Source: Chlamydiota bacterium
GTDB lineage: Bacteria > Chlamydiota > Chlamydiia > Chlamydiales > Rhabdochlamydiaceae
Direction of reading: 5' to 3'
DNA length: 13,920 nt
Assembly: GCA_013041585.1 (NCBI GenBank)
Contig: JABEVM010000132.1
Location: forward strand, 1-13,920
Position numbers and translations under genes: made by a program
Shown here: positions 1-7,431 of the stretch, one piece after another
Position numbering within the stretch: position 1 is the first letter of the stretch
Layout: each line of letters begins with the position of its first letter
Notes under the pieces: generated by a model
Told to the model about the DNA's origin: nothing
What the model saw: the letters and a program-made list of their open reading frames with translations, nothing else
The model's database searches: none

Positions 1-154
1 CTTTTTGTGTATTTATTCAAAATCTCTTCGAGAGATAAACGACAAAGGTGGTATGCTCTTTCTCAACTAGTAGAAAATTACTCTAATTTTTTAGTTAAAT
101 AGTTGTAATTTGTTCCGCATAGATTTTGAAAAATAGTAAAAAATGAGGATGAAT

Positions 155-1117
155 ATGATGAAAGTTTCTGGAGAGGTCTCCTCTTTAGTAGAGGCCTATA
201 GTCCAAGATTACAGACGAGTGAATCACTAAAAGAGATTCTCTCATTACTACAAACCCTCAAAGAAAGATTTCCTACGTCTCAGGATAGAAAAGGACTAGA
301 AGGAAGAATTGAAATGAGTCCGACGTCAGGAAATGACTTTTCCTCAAATCCTCAAAATGAGTTTGACATACAAGGGAATACGCGCATTGCGATGCCTTTC
401 TACATAGGTACCAAAGGACCCGTAGATCTTCCACAAAAATTAGCAGTTACTGATCTAGTTAATTCTTATGCTAGAGACGGGGATGTTATTTTAGTAGAAG
501 GTGTGCCTTCGAATAAACCTATAGAGAGACTGGAAGATGCTCCTGTTTATATTAGCGAATTAACATCTGATGTAACTATCGTAGGTTGGGATGATAAAGA
601 GGCATTCTCAGCAGTAAGTAAGCTAAAAATAACCGAGAGAGAAACCTTAGAATCTTTTTTGGCATTTGCAGAAGAAGTGGGCTCATTTACAGGTGAGCAT
701 TTTTCGATAGAAGAAATTGATGATCCAGCTCAATTCATAAGTAGAATACAATCGCTTTTGAAAGGAGTGATTGACAATAACAGAGGTTTCTCAAATTTGA
801 AACTTTTTAAACTTATTTTAGAAAACGTGAAGAATGTTACTGGTTGGGTAAGTAAACTAAGTGAAACCAGAACGAAAATAAATCAATTGAATCAGAAAAG
901 AATACACTCCCTTTTTCAAGCAACTACAAAAGCCATTCTTACTATGCATAAAAATATAGCGGTAGGATCCCCTCTAAATAGAATGTTTGTGATTGGAGGA
1001 AGCAGTGAGATAAAATTGATTCAAGCTGAAATGAAGAAACTCCTAAAAGAGGGTGATGCTGCGGCTTATGCCTATTACAAAGGAAGTAGTTCTTTTATTC
1101 TTCAATCAAAACTCTAA
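155..1117 (+). CDS. Hypothetical protein, about 320 residues, possibly a degenerate TraB/Tiki-type fold
   Basis: I do not recognise this protein firmly. The frame opens at an ATG at 143, but the only Shine-Dalgarno-like sequence (GAGG at 145-148) lies inside that start, so translation more likely begins at the ATG at 155 or 158. Counted from 143, residues 1-75 are polar and probably flexible. Residues 80-150 look like an alpha/beta core with DGDVILVEG at 112-120 and TIVGWDD at 145-151, and the C-terminus carries NRMFVIGGSSE at 279-289. That order (a 'vlvEG' strand, then a late 'hydrophobic-GG' strand) faintly resembles the TraB/GumN/Tiki superfamily, but the usual GxxH metal-ligand motifs are not obvious, so any activity may be lost. 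There is no signal peptide or transmembrane helix. The gene is monocistronic: an intrinsic terminator follows 26 bases after the stop. The coding call is confident; the fold suggestion is weak. Confidence 0.8.
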   Translation: MMKVSGEVSSLVEAYSPRLQTSESLKEILSLLQTLKERFPTSQDRKGLEGRIEMSPTSGNDFSSNPQNEFDIQGNTRIAMPFYIGTKGPVDLPQKLAVTDLVNSYARDGDVILVEGVPSNKPIERLEDAPVYISELTSDVTIVGWDDKEAFSAVSKLKITERETLESFLAFAEEVGSFTGEHFSIEEIDDPAQFISRIQSLLKGVIDNNRGFSNLKLFKLILENVKNVTGWVSKLSETRTKINQLNQKRIHSLFQATTKAILTMHKNIAVGSPLNRMFVIGGSSEIKLIQAEMKKLLKEGDAAAYAYYKGSSSFILQSKL

Positions 1118-1142
1118 TGTAGACTAAACCTAAAGTGATTGC

Positions 1143-1178
1143 AAAACCTGCTATCCTGCAAAGGAAGCAGGTTTTTTT
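1143..1178 (+). terminator. Intrinsic terminator of the first gene
   Basis: The arms 1143-1152 and 1166-1175 pair over about 10 bp. The stem continues past one bulged A (1153) through 1154-1157/1162-1165 to a GCAA tetraloop at 1158-1161. A run of seven T follows at 1172-1178, partly used in the stem base. It isolates the first gene from the WalJ-like gene downstream. Confidence 0.88.
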
Positions 1179-1255
1179 ATGCGTCCATTTTATAAAATAG
1201 GAAGAAGATCTTTCTTTTATCAAGTTCGCATGCTATTTTTTGGGTAATTTATAAA

Positions 1256-2044
1256 ATGGTTTTGGCTGCGATGAAAGGTTTCTGCCCCTTAGCTTCTGGA
1301 TCAAAAGGGAATTCTACTTATGTTGGCACGGGTGATACAAAAATCCTAATCGATGTTGGGATCAGCGCGAAAGCCCTTTTAGCAAAACTCGGTGAGATCA
1401 ATGTAGATGTTGGGCAAATTGATGCGATTCTTATCACGCATGAACATACAGATCACATTAAGGGGCTACTTACGGTTGCTAAAAAACTTGCCATTCCTGT
1501 GTTTGCCAATAGCGACACTGCAAAAGGAATTTACGCAGCTTTAGGAGAACATCCGAAATTTAAGATTTTTTCTACGGGAGAGAGCTTTGTTTTTGGAGAT
1601 CTAGAAATTCATCCCTTTAGCATACAACATGACACTCTTGATCCTGTTGCGTTTTCCATAAAAGCGGAAAATTACAAACTAGGTTTTTGTACCGATTTGG
1701 GTTTTGTAACAACTCTTGTTAAAAACCATCTTCAGGATTGTGATTATCTTGTCGTAGAGGCAAACCATGAACCTTCCATGGTACACGCAAGCGCAAGACC
1801 AATGGTATATAAACAACGTGTTTTAAGCCGTCAGGGACATTTATCAAATGATGCCTGCGCCGATCTTCTTATCGATGTTTTTCACAGCGGACTTAAGCAT
1901 GTCCATCTAGCTCATCTCTCCAGTGAATGCAATTCTCCGGATCTAGCGTTAAAGATTGTAGGAGAAAAGCTTTCCCAGAAGAGGTTAGAAGTAGATATTT
2001 CGATTGCCTTTCAAGACAAGACTTCTAAACCTATTCTATTTTAA
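1256..2044 (+). CDS. walJ: WalJ/YycJ-like metallo-beta-lactamase-fold hydrolase
   Basis: This is an MBL-fold metal-dependent phosphodiesterase/nuclease of the YycJ/WalJ group, cytoplasmic and 262 residues long, normal for the family. The opening LASGSKGNS (12-20) is the family signature. The metal-site motif HEHTDH lies at 62-67, with further ligands His125, Asp147 (CTDLG), His195 (GHLSND) and His220 (AHLSSECN). The ATG at 1271 gives a start (MKGFCPLASGS) matching the usual family N-terminus, so 1256 may be five codons too early; neither has a good ribosome binding site. WalJ proteins are linked to DNA metabolism and, in Firmicutes, to cell-wall regulation, but the exact substrate is unsettled. 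In Chlamydia, as I recall, the yycJ homologue is next to ftsK. Here mtnA and two other genes lie between. Family assignment is confident; the role in this organism is inferred. Confidence 0.92.
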   Translation: MVLAAMKGFCPLASGSKGNSTYVGTGDTKILIDVGISAKALLAKLGEINVDVGQIDAILITHEHTDHIKGLLTVAKKLAIPVFANSDTAKGIYAALGEHPKFKIFSTGESFVFGDLEIHPFSIQHDTLDPVAFSIKAENYKLGFCTDLGFVTTLVKNHLQDCDYLVVEANHEPSMVHASARPMVYKQRVLSRQGHLSNDACADLLIDVFHSGLKHVHLAHLSSECNSPDLALKIVGEKLSQKRLEVDISIAFQDKTSKPILF

Positions 2045-2063
2045 AAAAAAATTTAGAGTGTGC

Positions 2064-2092
2064 TTGACAACTCCACATAAGAAATCTAAACT
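2064..2092 (+). promoter_or_regulatory. Sigma70-type promoter of mtnA
   Basis: A perfect -35 hexamer TTGACA (2064-2069) is separated by exactly 17 bases from TAAACT (2087-2092, 4 of 6 matches to consensus). The predicted transcript start, near 2099, gives a leader of about 20 bases before the GTG start. It implies mtnA is transcribed independently of the walJ-like gene. Confidence 0.75.
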
Positions 2093-2108
2093 TCTTCTAA
2101 ATTACTTT

Positions 2109-2114
2109 AGGAGG
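2109..2114 (+). promoter_or_regulatory. Strong Shine-Dalgarno that fixes the GTG start of mtnA
   Basis: AGGAGG at 2109-2114 is five bases ahead of the GTG at 2120. It matters because it supports translation of the unusual N-terminal leader. No in-frame ATG, GTG or TTG is seen between the leader and the start of the conserved MtnA fold. Confidence 0.85.
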
Positions 2115-2119
2115 ATTTT

Positions 2120-3244
2120 GTGAATTCAATCATTGCTACTACACTTTTACTCACAACTGTTTTCTGTACCTCTTTTCAAGCCAATGCTTCAATCAAGACC
2201 GATACTTTTTCTACCAAAGATGTTCGAGGCTTACAATTACAAGGTCTTTCAATTCAGTATGACAATGGCTCCGTACGAGTTTTGAACCAGCAAAAGCTAC
2301 CTGCTGAGGAAGAGTGGATCGAAGTGGAAACTCCAGAGCAAATGGTAGAGATCATCACTTCCTTAAAAGTGAGAGGAGCTCCTTTACTTGGAATTGCAGC
2401 TACTTTTTCTCTAGCGCAGCTAGCTGAAAGAAGAGAATCTATAGCTACAATTGAAAAGGCTGCGCACCTCTTACGCGCATCTCGTCCAACTGCTGTGAAT
2501 TTAGCCATCTATATTGATCGGATTCTAGCAATAATAAAAATTAGTTCCAACGTTCATGAGGATATTTTACAAGCAGTACAGAGCATTTTTCATGAAGATG
2601 TAGCTCTATGCGAGGCGATGGGGGAGGCAGGGGCTAACTTGATCGAACCCGAAGAGCGTATCTTGACGATTTGCAATACAGGAAGTTTAGCAACAGCAGG
2701 CATTGGCACAGCGCTCGGAGTGATTAAAAAGGCTCATGAGCAAGGTAAAAAAATCCATGTCTATGCTTGCGAGACACGTCCTCTATTACAAGGAGGAAGA
2801 CTTACCGCTTGGGAATTAGAAAAAAATGGAATTCCCTACACTCTTATCTGTGACAGTATGGCCGCATCTCTTATGAAGAGTAAAAAAATTGATCGTGTGC
2901 TGGTTGGTGCTGACAGAATTGCTGCAAATGGCGATTTTGCTAATAAAATTGGGACCTATTCTCTTGCAGTTTTGGCTCATCACCATGGTATTCCTTTTCA
3001 TGTAGTGGCTCCGTACACTACCATTGATCCTTTGTGCCCGAGTGGAGAAAATATTAAGATTGAAGAAAGGGCACCTCATGAAGTTCGAGGTGCATTTGGT
3101 AGCTTTGGCAACATATGCTGGAGCCCTAAGAATGCTCCGGTCTACAATCCTGCGTTTGATGTAACACCTGTATTTTTGGTTACAAGCTATATCTTAGATA
3201 AAGGAAATATTCCTTCAGATGCGATCCGTTTTTCCATCCAATAA
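2120..3244 (+). CDS. mtnA: Methylthioribose-1-phosphate isomerase with signal-peptide-like N-terminus
   Basis: MtnA converts 5-methylthioribose-1-phosphate to 5-methylthioribulose-1-phosphate in methionine salvage; the family shares its fold with eIF2B alpha-type subunits and ribose-1,5-bisphosphate isomerase. The 374-residue product has the family landmarks: KVRGAPLLGIAA (83-94), CNTGSLATAGIGTALG (185-200) with catalytic Cys185, ETRPLLQGGRLTAWEL (218-233), VGADRIAANGDFANKIGTY (262-280) with catalytic Asp265, IEERAPHEV (314-322) and NPAFDVTP (343-350). Conserved sequence begins near residue 40. Before it lies an extra leader of about 23-35 residues: hydrophobic from 4 to 19 and ending ANA at 21-23, like a Sec signal peptide but lacking an Arg or Lys near the N-terminus. 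The start is GTG with AGGAGG five bases upstream. No other salvage-pathway gene is in the window. The enzyme call is strong; export is inferred. Confidence 0.93.
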   Translation: MNSIIATTLLLTTVFCTSFQANASIKTDTFSTKDVRGLQLQGLSIQYDNGSVRVLNQQKLPAEEEWIEVETPEQMVEIITSLKVRGAPLLGIAATFSLAQLAERRESIATIEKAAHLLRASRPTAVNLAIYIDRILAIIKISSNVHEDILQAVQSIFHEDVALCEAMGEAGANLIEPEERILTICNTGSLATAGIGTALGVIKKAHEQGKKIHVYACETRPLLQGGRLTAWELEKNGIPYTLICDSMAASLMKSKKIDRVLVGADRIAANGDFANKIGTYSLAVLAHHHGIPFHVVAPYTTIDPLCPSGENIKIEERAPHEVRGAFGSFGNICWSPKNAPVYNPAFDVTPVFLVTSYILDKGNIPSDAIRFSIQ

Positions 3245-3258
3245 AGGGATCAAAATAG

Positions 3259-4596
3259 CTAAATATAAATTTCCATTTCATCATGTGCCATGAGTAGACG
3301 GCAAGTAAGGCCGTAGTTGTCTAGGCAATCAAAATGGGTTTGTAGCTTACGATCAATGTCTTTGTCCGTATGATTTGGGTCATGGTGAGTGACGATCCAA
3401 TGATCAATATTGCATTCCTTTACAAGGACAGTTGCATTCGCAACAGAGGAGTGTCCCCAAGCAACTTTGGCAGGATACTCTTCGTTAAAATACTGCGCTT
3501 CATGGATGAGTAGATCAGCGTTTTTGATAAATTCAATCAAACTTCTATGTGGCTCTAGGATTGGATCTTGGTCTTCTATTTCCCAAGGATTGCCCATAAA
3601 ACCAAGAAGGAGTTCATTATCTGTGATGTATACAATTTGTTTTCCATCTACGACAATTTTAAAACCAAGTGTGGCTCCAGGATGGTAGGTGTGGTGTGTG
3701 TAGACTTGCATTGCTCCAATCTCGACAAAGTGGGTGTCGCGTAGTTCATGAAAGGAAAGCTTCGCATTAATTTCTTGCAAGGTGATAGGGAAAAAAGAAG
3801 GTGTTAGCATCGTAGAGAGAATTTCCTGAAGTGAATTTTCAAAACCGATAGGGCCCCAAATGTTGACTTCTGCTTCAGGATGATAGATGGGTTCAAAAAA
3901 AGGAAATCCTGTTACATGGTCTAAGTGGGTATGGCTGATAAAAAGATGGATGCGTTTCACTCCCTGTTTTGCAAGCTTAACTCCTAAGGGGCGTATACCT
4001 GACCCTGCATCGATGATAATGAGATCTTCGCCATGCTGAATTTCTAAGCAGCACGTATTCCCGCCATATCGAATATAATCAGGTCCTGATACCGGATGAG
4101 AGCCTCTTGTTCCCCAAAATTTGATTCTGGTCTTCTTATGTTCTGGTTTTACAGGAACCTGTTTTGAATGAAAACTTGCAGAAAGATGCGTAAAAATTTT
4201 GCTGAAGGGGTCTGCTGAGAGGTTATGAGAGAAAAATTTTGCAAAAGCTTGGAAGAGCGCAGTGAAATCAAAGGGCTTTAGTAAAAAGTAATCCGCCCCT
4301 TGTTGCATAGCGATGTGATAATTTTGTGCGATCCTCTGGTCAGATGAGATGATGACACCTGTTTTTTGCAGGTTTGGATCAGTCTTTATGATCCTTAGAA
4401 TTTCAATACCGTGCTTATCGGGAAGAAGGAGGTCGATAACAACAAGATCTGGTTTGAACGAGTTGATTTTTTCAATGCACTCACTACCTGTTGTGGCTAC
4501 AGCAAATTCGTAGAGTTTGGCATCTGGCGCTGAGGTAATGCTATTCAAGATTTTTTCGGAAGGATCAGCGACTAAAATTTTCTTGAGCTTACTCAT
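3259..4596 (-). CDS. Response-regulator receiver domain fused to MBL-fold metal-dependent hydrolase
   Basis: A 445-residue two-domain cytoplasmic protein. Residues 5-120 form a CheY-like receiver with Asp11, phosphoacceptor Asp55 (VVIDLLLPD), Ser84/85 in the Thr/Ser position and Lys107 (LLKPF), so the phosphorylation pocket looks intact except that the usual acidic pair is reduced to a single Asp. A linker of about 35 residues leads to an MBL domain starting RIKFWGTRGSHPVSG (157-171), with HTHLDH at 222-227, His305, TDNE (325-328), GHSS (381-384) and THHDP (403-407). The domain resembles PhnP-like phosphodiesterases. No DNA-binding domain or kinase partner is seen. It is the last gene of the ftsK operon: its ATG is one base past the preceding stop, and its AAGGAG lies in the preceding gene's final codons, so translation is probably coupled. 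Receiver-MBL fusions exist in other bacteria, but their output reaction is generally unknown. Confidence 0.9.
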   Translation of the reverse strand: MSKLKKILVADPSEKILNSITSAPDAKLYEFAVATTGSECIEKINSFKPDLVVIDLLLPDKHGIEILRIIKTDPNLQKTGVIISSDQRIAQNYHIAMQQGADYFLLKPFDFTALFQAFAKFFSHNLSADPFSKIFTHLSASFHSKQVPVKPEHKKTRIKFWGTRGSHPVSGPDYIRYGGNTCCLEIQHGEDLIIIDAGSGIRPLGVKLAKQGVKRIHLFISHTHLDHVTGFPFFEPIYHPEAEVNIWGPIGFENSLQEILSTMLTPSFFPITLQEINAKLSFHELRDTHFVEIGAMQVYTHHTYHPGATLGFKIVVDGKQIVYITDNELLLGFMGNPWEIEDQDPILEPHRSLIEFIKNADLLIHEAQYFNEEYPAKVAWGHSSVANATVLVKECNIDHWIVTHHDPNHTDKDIDRKLQTHFDCLDNYGLTCRLLMAHDEMEIYI

Positions 4597-4597
4597 T

Positions 4598-4942
4598 TTA
4601 TTTTTTCTCCTTGCCTGGCTTGTCGACTTTGTTTTTCTTTTGTTTTGCTATCAATATGAGCGCAAGTCCAAGTACTGTGAATACAGCTGATATCGCATAA
4701 CATCTTGAACAGTCATCTTCTGTGACAGTGAAAAAAGGGAGTTCGTGTGAGGCTTCAATACTAGAGTTTTCTATTTGAGCGGCGGGTAAAGAGGCGTTTC
4801 CTGCATAGTCGTGTTCATGATCTGCAAATAATACATAAAAAAGAGTGACCATGCTGATCACCACCAAGACAACACCTATAAAATGTAATCTCGGAATCAA
4901 GAGTTTCTCGATATTATTCAGAGAAATTTTCTTTCGATTCAT
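4598..4942 (-). CDS. Small two-helix membrane protein overlapping the ftsK 3' end
   Basis: A hypothetical protein of 114 residues. The frame is open up to 5029, but the ATG at 4942 is chosen because AGAAGGGA lies seven bases upstream and the protein then begins MNRKKISLNN, a basic cytoplasmic tail. Two hydrophobic helices are evident: FIGVVLVVISMVTLFYVLFA at about residues 22-41 and AISAVFTVLGLALILIA about 16 residues before the end. The loop between is acidic and histidine-rich (DHEHDY) and has a CSRC pair beside helix two; the tail is strongly lysine-rich (KQKKNKVDKPGKEKK). With positive charge at both ends, both termini should be cytoplasmic and the loop periplasmic (positive-inside rule). 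It overlaps ftsK by 29 bases and abuts the receiver-MBL gene, so an envelope or division role by association is possible but unproven. Confidence 0.78.
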   Translation of the reverse strand: MNRKKISLNNIEKLLIPRLHFIGVVLVVISMVTLFYVLFADHEHDYAGNASLPAAQIENSSIEASHELPFFTVTEDDCSRCYAISAVFTVLGLALILIAKQKKNKVDKPGKEKK

Positions 4943-7295
4943 AGATAAATCCCTTCTTTTCTTGCTCTTTATCTTGCAAAGGATGGTTTTGCAAGATCCT
5001 TCTAGGCTTGCTGCCCTCTTGAGCGGCAATAATCCCTTGTTCTTCTAATTCATCCATAAGGCTAGCAGCTCTTGCATATCCGATTTTGAGTTTTCTTTGT
5101 AAAAAGGTAGTCGAAGCGTTTTGTGTTTCGACAACAATGGACCTTGCTTGTTCAAATAGGCTGTCTCTATGCGACTCCTCAGAATTTTCTGCAAAAGCGT
5201 TTTGTCCTGACATGGTATCGAAAGAGGAAATCAGATAATTGGGTTTCGCTTGATCGCATATAAAGGAAATAACCTTATTGATGTCATCATCACTCAAATA
5301 AGCCCCTTGCGCTCTCATAAGATGGGAGCTTCCAGGAGGTAAGAAGAGCATGTCTCCATTGCCGAGTAAGCTTTCTGCTCCAGTATCATCGATGATGATC
5401 TGGGAGTTTATGCGGCTTGCCACTTTAAATGTGATCCGGGTTGGAAAGTTTGCTTTGATAAGTCCTGTAATCACCTCTCTTGAGGGCCTTTGCGTTGCGA
5501 GGACTAGGTGAATTCCAACCGCCCTTGCCATTTGGGCGATCCTTGCAATCGGTGTCTCTAAGTCTGAACTAGACGCCATCATAAGGTCTGCAAATTCATC
5601 AATGATGGCAACGATTGCAAACATCTTTTGCGGGACAGTAATGCTGAGCGATGCTTCGAGGTCTTTATTGATCGTGCGGCTATTGAATGCGGAGATATTT
5701 CTTACTCCCAAATGCTTGAGAATTTCATACCTTGTCTGCATCTCTTTCACAAGCCACTGCAAGGCAGAGTACGCTCCATGTGGTTCTGTTATGACCGGGG
5801 CTATCATGTGCGGCAAGTTAGTGTAGGCTGTGAGTTCCACCTTTTTAGGATCGATCATGACCATTTTAATCTCATCGGGCCTTGCGTTCATGAGAATGGA
5901 CATGATCAGCGTGTTAATGCAGACGGACTTACCAGATCCAGTTGCTCCAGCAATAAGGCAGTGTGGCATTTTAGCAAGATCACTCATTACATTTTCGCCA
6001 TTCACGGCCTTGCCAAGAAGAACTGGGATATGGAGTTTCTTTGGGTTTTGTTGATAGTTTTGTAATAGCTCTTTAAAGCTCACCTCTTGTGGATAGAGGG
6101 AAGGAATTTCTACTCCCACAACGGCTTTTCCAGGGATTGGCGCAATGATACGAATCGTTTTAGCCTGTAAATTCAAAGCGATGTCACTTTCTAGAGCTTT
6201 GATTTTTTGTACTTTTACCCCTACTGCTGGATGCACTTCAAAAGAAGTAATAGTAGGGCCGCAATTGATATCGCCGACTTTTGCTTCGATTCCAAAACTG
6301 AGGAGGGTCTCTTCTAAAATTTCAGCTTGTCTGCGCAAATCTTTTTTGAGTGATGGCTGATCCACCTTTTTTGCATTCGAAAGAAGAGAGGGAGGAGGAA
6401 GAGCGTAGGCAGTATAATCTCCATTATGAACTCGTTGGGCCTGCAAGGCTGCCTCTCGTTTGGAAAGAGTGGGGGCAGGCGTTATTTCTTCTTTAGGGAC
6501 GTTATCCATAAAATTCTTAATTTTAGGACCGTCATTTGCTGCTTTTTTAACTGGTGGACTGTCGTAGACTTTGTAGAGAGTCTTTTCAATATTTTCACTA
6601 GCTTTGGAAGTAGGGGAGGTTAAAGAGGGGTCTTGTTTATTCTCCAGCGCATTTTTGTACTTTTCATGCAGGTAGGTTGCAAAAGCTGCAAGCTTTTGCT
6701 TTGTGATACGAAGCAAAGTAAGAATTTGTAAATTTGTAAGTAGCAAGAAAGAGACTAAACTTGTGATGGAAAAGGTGATCACAACACCTACTTGGCTGAG
6801 CATGCCAAGTAAATTGAACGAAGGCAAGTCCCTGTAGATATAATAAAATGGAACTCCACCTAGGTTATATCTTGTATACAAGTGTGGATAGGGAAAATGT
6901 AGGATCACAGACTCTGTATAGACTTTGGTCTTGAGTAAAAAAGGAAGAGAGCCTTGTGAAGTTTCAGCGATGACATTCAAAAGAATGGAAACCGATATAC
7001 TAAAGAGAGAAAAATAAAAGATTTTAAGTTTAAGATCTTCAATGGGCTTGTTACAAAGAAAGCGCCAACCAATCCATGTCAGGAATCCAAGCACAAGATA
7101 ACTTGTGAGACCGAAGAGATAATTGATCCCGATTCCGAGACTATACCCTGCAATCCCCAGCCAATTTTCGCTAGGTTTTGCAAAAGTAAAACTGAGAAGG
7201 CTTAAGAAAAGTAAAATACTACAAGAAAGAAGAAGAAGTCCTTTTGCTTCAGGGTGTTTTGCTTTCAGCCCTTTTTCGTCTGCTTTTTTTGCCAT
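4914..7295 (-). CDS. ftsK: DNA translocase FtsK
   Basis: FtsK couples chromosome segregation to division: an N-terminal membrane anchor works at the septum and a C-terminal hexameric ATPase pumps DNA. Counted from the ATG at 7295 (793 residues), about four transmembrane helices lie at 19-40, 60-82, 90-110 and 164-192, followed by a linker of only about 100 residues. The motor has Walker A GATGSGKS at 450-457, Walker B AIIDEF at 563-568 and the LATQRPS motif near 600. A C-terminal gamma winged-helix domain (about 712-775, with KLKIGYARAASLMDELEEQG), which normally reads polar KOPS sequences, completes it. The frame also allows a TTG start at 7319 with AAGG just upstream, adding MCKGFFHI; I prefer the ATG by analogy, though its nearest purine run is 12 bases away. 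It heads an operon with the two genes downstream. In FtsZ-less chlamydiae FtsK is part of the divisome. Confidence 0.96.
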   Translation of the reverse strand: MAKKADEKGLKAKHPEAKGLLLLSCSILLFLSLLSFTFAKPSENWLGIAGYSLGIGINYLFGLTSYLVLGFLTWIGWRFLCNKPIEDLKLKIFYFSLFSISVSILLNVIAETSQGSLPFLLKTKVYTESVILHFPYPHLYTRYNLGGVPFYYIYRDLPSFNLLGMLSQVGVVITFSITSLVSFLLLTNLQILTLLRITKQKLAAFATYLHEKYKNALENKQDPSLTSPTSKASENIEKTLYKVYDSPPVKKAANDGPKIKNFMDNVPKEEITPAPTLSKREAALQAQRVHNGDYTAYALPPPSLLSNAKKVDQPSLKKDLRRQAEILEETLLSFGIEAKVGDINCGPTITSFEVHPAVGVKVQKIKALESDIALNLQAKTIRIIAPIPGKAVVGVEIPSLYPQEVSFKELLQNYQQNPKKLHIPVLLGKAVNGENVMSDLAKMPHCLIAGATGSGKSVCINTLIMSILMNARPDEIKMVMIDPKKVELTAYTNLPHMIAPVITEPHGAYSALQWLVKEMQTRYEILKHLGVRNISAFNSRTINKDLEASLSITVPQKMFAIVAIIDEFADLMMASSSDLETPIARIAQMARAVGIHLVLATQRPSREVITGLIKANFPTRITFKVASRINSQIIIDDTGAESLLGNGDMLFLPPGSSHLMRAQGAYLSDDDINKVISFICDQAKPNYLISSFDTMSGQNAFAENSEESHRDSLFEQARSIVVETQNASTTFLQRKLKIGYARAASLMDELEEQGIIAAQEGSKPRRILQNHPLQDKEQEKKGFIYESKENFSE

Positions 7296-7362
7296 GATAT
7301 GAAAAAATCCCTTACACAAAATGCCTTTCTATAAACGACATAGTACCTTCCCAAAGATTTTC

Positions 7363-7386
7363 CTACTATCTTTCTTTATATAGTAG
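7363..7386. promoter_or_regulatory. Inverted repeat over the ftsK -10 region (possible operator)
   Basis: CTACTAT at 7363-7369 and ATAGTAG at 7380-7386 form a perfect 7-bp inverted repeat with a 10-base centre. It brackets the predicted -10 box (7375-7380) of the minus-strand ftsK promoter, the usual place for a repressor site. Without followed T residues it does not look like a terminator. Confidence 0.45.
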
Positions 7387-7402
7387 AAAAAGCTTTTTTC
7401 AA
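7375..7402 (-). promoter_or_regulatory. Sigma70-type promoter of the ftsK operon
   Basis: On the minus strand TTGAAA (7402-7397, five of six matches) is followed after 16 bases by TATAAA (7380-7375, five of six). Transcription should start near 7368, leaving a leader of roughly 70 bases before the ATG at 7295. The promoter lies 30 bases past the tRNA-His end, so read-through from the tRNA may also contribute. Confidence 0.7.
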
Positions 7403-7431
7403 GTCACAAATTGAAAATGGGGGAGAAAAAT

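Noticed and set aside
22..36. Palindrome ATCTCT-TCG-AGAGAT near the left edge, as a terminator
   Set aside because: The stem is only six pairs and no T run follows on the plus strand; the upstream gene cannot be seen, so no role can be given.
4943..5029. 29-residue N-terminal extension of the small membrane protein
   Set aside because: It would lie wholly within ftsK in another frame and is composed of shadow sequence; the ATG at 4942 has a good ribosome binding site.
5628..6065. 145-residue plus-strand open frame
   Set aside because: It is the reverse of the FtsK motor domain, which is unmistakable on the other strand.
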